Part shown: positions 13,621 through 13,780 of the stretch, piece after piece | Position numbering within the stretch: position 1 is the stretch's first letter | Layout of the letters: each line of letters starts with the position of its first letter | NCBI GenBank assembly: GCA_002772455.1 | Contig: PCSQ01000133.1 | Span: 1-13,780, forward strand | Direction of reading: 5' to 3' | DNA from: Candidatus Beckwithbacteria bacterium CG23_combo_of_CG06-09_8_20_14_all_47_9 | GTDB lineage: Bacteria > Patescibacteriota > Microgenomatia > UBA1400 > CG1-02-47-37 | Length of the DNA stretch: 13,780 bases | Made by a program: the position numbers and the translations under genes | Notes under the pieces: generated by a model | Told to the model about the DNA's origin: nothing | The model's input: the letters and a program-made list of their open reading frames with translations, nothing else | Databases searched by the model: none

Positions 13621-13780
13621 CTATCTGTTTTGCATCTTCCGGCCAAGATAAATAACAACGACGGCACCAATCACGCCCATCAGGAAACCACCGACGACAG
13701 CGCCAACGATTCCCAAAACCACATCCATCATCGTCCCTTGACCGGAATTGGTCTTCATCAACACCGAGGCCATCCATCCG
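13621..13780 (-). CDS. GlsB/YeaQ/YmgE-family (transglycosylase-associated) membrane protein, partial
   Basis: The frame is open from the window edge to a TAG (complement of 13621-13623) and gives 52 residues without the N-terminus. The visible part has the family pattern: GWMASVLMKTNSGQG (1-15), then the glycine-rich helix DVVLGIVGAVVGGFLMG (19-35) and a last helix VIGAVVVIYLGRK (36-48) with a short basic tail. These are small stress-linked inner membrane proteins of unknown mechanism. Compared with usual members, the stretch between GGFL and the last VIGAVV is short, so the loop or helix there appears reduced. It heads the minus-strand operon with the DUF3096-like gene. Confidence 0.8.
   Translation of the reverse strand, partial: GWMASVLMKTNSGQGTMMDVVLGIVGAVVGGFLMGVIGAVVVIYLGRKMQNR

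Overview
The window looks like part of a small, gene-dense bacterial genome, most likely a member of the Candidate Phyla Radiation (Patescibacteria, Microgenomates-like). That placement is an inference. It rests on almost no intergenic space, many gene ends that touch or overlap, and the gene mix: PMT-family glycosyltransferase, LCP, FemAB, RmuC, YerC/TrpR-like regulator and a UvrD-type helicase fused to a RecB-type nuclease. TGA ends several genes (membrane protein, UvrD helicase, FemAB, PIN toxin, GNAT), so UGA is a stop codon here and the UGA-recoding groups (Gracilibacteria, Absconditabacteria/SR1) are excluded. No rRNA, tRNA, CRISPR array or insertion sequence was found. No stretch longer than 300 bases lacks a gene.

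Layout. (1) 1-3472, cell surface: the C-terminal end of a cysteine-rich, membrane-anchored surface protein (+), a PMT/GT39-type glycosyltransferase (-), and a large GT-C-like membrane protein (+). The last two are divergent, with start codons directly abutting. The PMT gene carries two in-frame copies of a 36-bp palindromic element. (2) 3463-7427, cell wall and helicase: an LCP-family transferase (-) faces a divergent + strand run of UvrD/PcrA-like helicase, FemAB-family aminoacyltransferase and a 33-codon CDGSH-type ORF, all overlapping end to start. (3) 7436-8164: a VapBC-like toxin-antitoxin pair with its own consensus-like promoter and a palindromic operator candidate. (4) 8235-11743 (-): a GNAT acetyltransferase coupled by an ATGA overlap to a 990-residue helicase-nuclease with a predicted Fe-S cluster. 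(5) 11794-13449: RmuC (-) divergent from a small membrane protein and a TrpR/YerC-like regulator (+), whose start abuts a perfect 20-bp palindrome. (6) 13442-13780 (-): two small membrane proteins, DUF3096-like and GlsB/YeaQ-like, the second cut by the window edge.

Together the genes cover envelope building (surface glycosylation, LCP ligation of polymers to the wall, peptide cross-bridge formation), DNA repair and recombination (two superfamily 1 helicases, RmuC), a toxin-antitoxin module and small envelope-stress membrane proteins. A recurring feature is how genes start. Three divergent pairs have 0, 14 and 26 bp between start codons, no visible Shine-Dalgarno, and a -10-like hexamer 6-10 bp before each ATG, which suggests leaderless transcripts. 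The DUF3096 gene instead has a strong GGAGGTGAG ribosome binding site.

The most interesting items are the protein-coding palindromic repeat inside the PMT gene (comparable in concept to Rickettsia palindromic elements), the zero-spacing CATATG divergent start, the reduced CDGSH ORF, and the palindrome at the regulator gene.
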